The notes under the pieces were generated by a model that was not told where the DNA came from, did not search any database, and was given only the letters and a program-made list of their open reading frames with translations. A DNA stretch of 25,777 nucleotides, taken from positions 1-25,777 of the forward strand of contig JAWUWD010000142.1 of the NCBI GenBank assembly GCA_034112085.1. Reading direction: 5' to 3'. The position numbers and the translations under genes are program-made. The number at the start of each line of letters is the position of its first letter. Position 1 is the first letter of the stretch. This document shows positions 24,552-25,777 of the stretch, in pieces. This DNA comes from JAWUWD01 sp034112085. GTDB taxonomy: Bacteria; Bacteroidota; Bacteroidia; Cytophagales; Cyclobacteriaceae.

Positions 24552-24679
24552 AATGTAAGTAGTTGATAGTGAGATACTAAAATAGGAAAAATTCGGTTTT
24601 AATAAAAGTTCAAATTGAGGGATTGTCATATTTGATCATCTATATTGGCGGGTTTATCCTTAATTAGTGTGGGAATTAA

Positions 24680-24687
24680 TACCTTTG
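24680..24687 (+). promoter_or_regulatory. -7 promoter element of the Uup-like gene
   Basis: TACCTTTG is a perfect TAnnTTTG match ending just 4 bases before the ATG at 24692, implying a leaderless or nearly leaderless mRNA. It is followed by CGGC as in the YbiT-like promoter. Confidence 0.5.
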
Positions 24688-24691
24688 CGGC

Positions 24692-25777
24692 ATGAACTAT
24701 CTATCTGTAGAAAATCTGACCAAAACCTTTAGTGATAAGGTCTTATTTGAGAATATATCCTTTGGTATTGATCAAGGGCAAAAAGTAGCTTTGGTAGGAA
24801 TCAACGGCTGTGGAAAGTCTACATTGTTGAAAATAATCGGTGGAGAAGAACAATCCGAAGGCGGTGGAGTATCTTTTCGAAATGGCATCAAAGTCTCTTA
24901 CTTATCTCAAAACCCTACATTCAAGCCTGGTAACACGGTGATTGATGCAGTTTTTGATAGCAATGAGCCAAAATTGAAGTTGATTCGTGACTATGAATTA
25001 GCATTGCTTTTGGCTGAGACTGATGAAAATGCTCATGAGAAATTGACGCCATTGATGGAACAGATGGATGCATTGCAGGCATGGGACTATGAAAGTGAGG
25101 TGCATCAAATATTGGGAAAACTTGGTATTCATGACCTGACCCAAAAGATAGAGGGGCTTTCAGGTGGTCAACAAAAGCGTGTAGCGTTGGCAAGAACATT
25201 GGTAGAGAAACCTGATTTGTTGATCATGGATGAACCTACAAACCACTTGGATTTGGACATTATCGAATGGCTTGAAGGATATCTTTCAATGCAAAATCTA
25301 GCCTTATTACTAGTTACACATGATAGATACTTCCTGGAAAACATCACCAATCAAATCATTGAGATAGATCAAGGTAAGATTTTCAAGTACGAAGGAAACT
25401 ACAGTGAGTTTTTAGAACAAAAAGCAGTCAGAGAAGAGCAGGAGCGTGTCGTGATAGGTAAGGCAAAGAATCTCATGAAGAAGGAGCTCGACTGGATCAG
25501 GAAGCAGCCTAGAGCCAGAGGAACCAAAGCCAAGTATCGAGTAGAAGCCTTTGAGGAAATCAAGAAAGTCGCTTCACAGAAGAAGGAATCTAAGGAGATT
25601 ACCTTAGATGTCACAGCTAAGCGACAAGGAAAGAAGATCCTTGAGCTGGATAAGGTCGGCAAGTCTTTCGGAGACAAAGAAGTGATATTACCCTTTAGTT
25701 ATGTGTTCCAGCGTGGAGAACGGATAGGAATCATTGGGGAGAATGGTGCAGGAAAATCAACTATCCTAAATATGATT
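24692..25777 (+). CDS. ABC-F ATPase, Uup-like (partial, runs off the window)
   Basis: The first 362 codons of an ABC-F protein, open to the last base of the window. NBD1 is complete: Walker A GINGCGKS (36-43), signature LSGGQ (156-160), Walker B with Asp180-Glu181 (MDEPTNHLD) and the H-loop THDRYF. The interdomain linker contains LDWIRKQPRARGTKAKYR, the Uup-type pattern. NBD2 starts (KSFGDKEVILPF) and its Walker A GENGAGKS (349-356) is intact, in contrast to the YbiT-like protein in this window. Uup proteins act on ribosomes and DNA-related processes in E. coli; the C-terminal coiled coil of Uup is outside the window. Confidence 0.92.
   Translation, partial: MNYLSVENLTKTFSDKVLFENISFGIDQGQKVALVGINGCGKSTLLKIIGGEEQSEGGGVSFRNGIKVSYLSQNPTFKPGNTVIDAVFDSNEPKLKLIRDYELALLLAETDENAHEKLTPLMEQMDALQAWDYESEVHQILGKLGIHDLTQKIEGLSGGQQKRVALARTLVEKPDLLIMDEPTNHLDLDIIEWLEGYLSMQNLALLLVTHDRYFLENITNQIIEIDQGKIFKYEGNYSEFLEQKAVREEQERVVIGKAKNLMKKELDWIRKQPRARGTKAKYRVEAFEEIKKVASQKKESKEITLDVTAKRQGKKILELDKVGKSFGDKEVILPFSYVFQRGERIGIIGENGAGKSTILNMI

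Noticed and set aside
1..25777. Search for CRISPR arrays, tRNA/rRNA genes, insertion sequences and integrases
   Set aside because: No regularly spaced repeats, cloverleaf-like sequences, transposase motifs or flanking inverted repeats were recognised by reading; a dedicated RNA scan was not possible.

Overview
The window looks like a chromosomal segment of a Bacteroidota bacterium, probably a marine Cytophagales-type organism. The evidence is the set of phylum-typical families (HYC_CC_PP, DUF3347, DUF2911, DUF4266/DUF3570, YbiT-like ABC-F), several perfect matches to the Bacteroidota -7 promoter element TAnnTTTG, general absence of Shine-Dalgarno sequences, many lipoprotein signals, and AT-rich DNA. 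The genus cannot be fixed from the sequence alone. No transposase, integrase, tRNA, rRNA or CRISPR array was found.

Region 1 (1-13634, all + strand) is a copper detoxification island. It starts with a Cu(I) P1B-type ATPase (copA) carrying an HMA domain, a His-rich stretch and two heavy-metal-binding domains. Next come a secreted NTF2-like protein, a 24-codon relic that reads like the N-terminus of a SAM methyltransferase, and an HYC_CC_PP family protein. A CusA-CusC-CusB tripartite exporter follows, in which CusB has an N-terminal metal-binding domain and a C-terminal DUF3347 domain. The exporter runs into four envelope proteins, all with lipoprotein signals: DUF2911, a stand-alone DUF3347, a TlpA-like thioredoxin (WCKPC) and a BNR/sialidase-like propeller with a Cys-Asp-Cys-Cys motif. 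The last three are joined by ATGA stop/start overlaps. Together the region would move copper from cytoplasm to periplasm (CopA), then out of the cell (CusABC), with surface or periplasmic binding and redox accessories.

Region 2 (13635-18461, mainly - strand) follows a 327-base gene-free convergent gap. It holds housekeeping genes: an RluA-family pseudouridine synthase, truC, a small anchored coiled-coil protein, yebC, and a YbiT-like ABC-F ATPase with one decayed composite ATP site. An intrinsic terminator of the ABC-F gene abuts the yebC promoter.

Region 3 (18543-22677, + strand) has a DUF72 protein and then a tight operon: exported thioredoxin (WCAPC), ApbE FMN transferase, DUF4266 (a tiny lipoprotein ending in a Gly-rich GGGGCGCN tail) and DUF3570 (a probable outer-membrane beta-barrel). 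This four-gene unit is the best candidate here for an under-described envelope redox or cofactor system.

Region 4 (22674-25777) contains TfoX-like, M48 metalloprotease and SRPBCC genes on the - strand, and the 5' part of a Uup-like ABC-F gene on the + strand that runs off the window.
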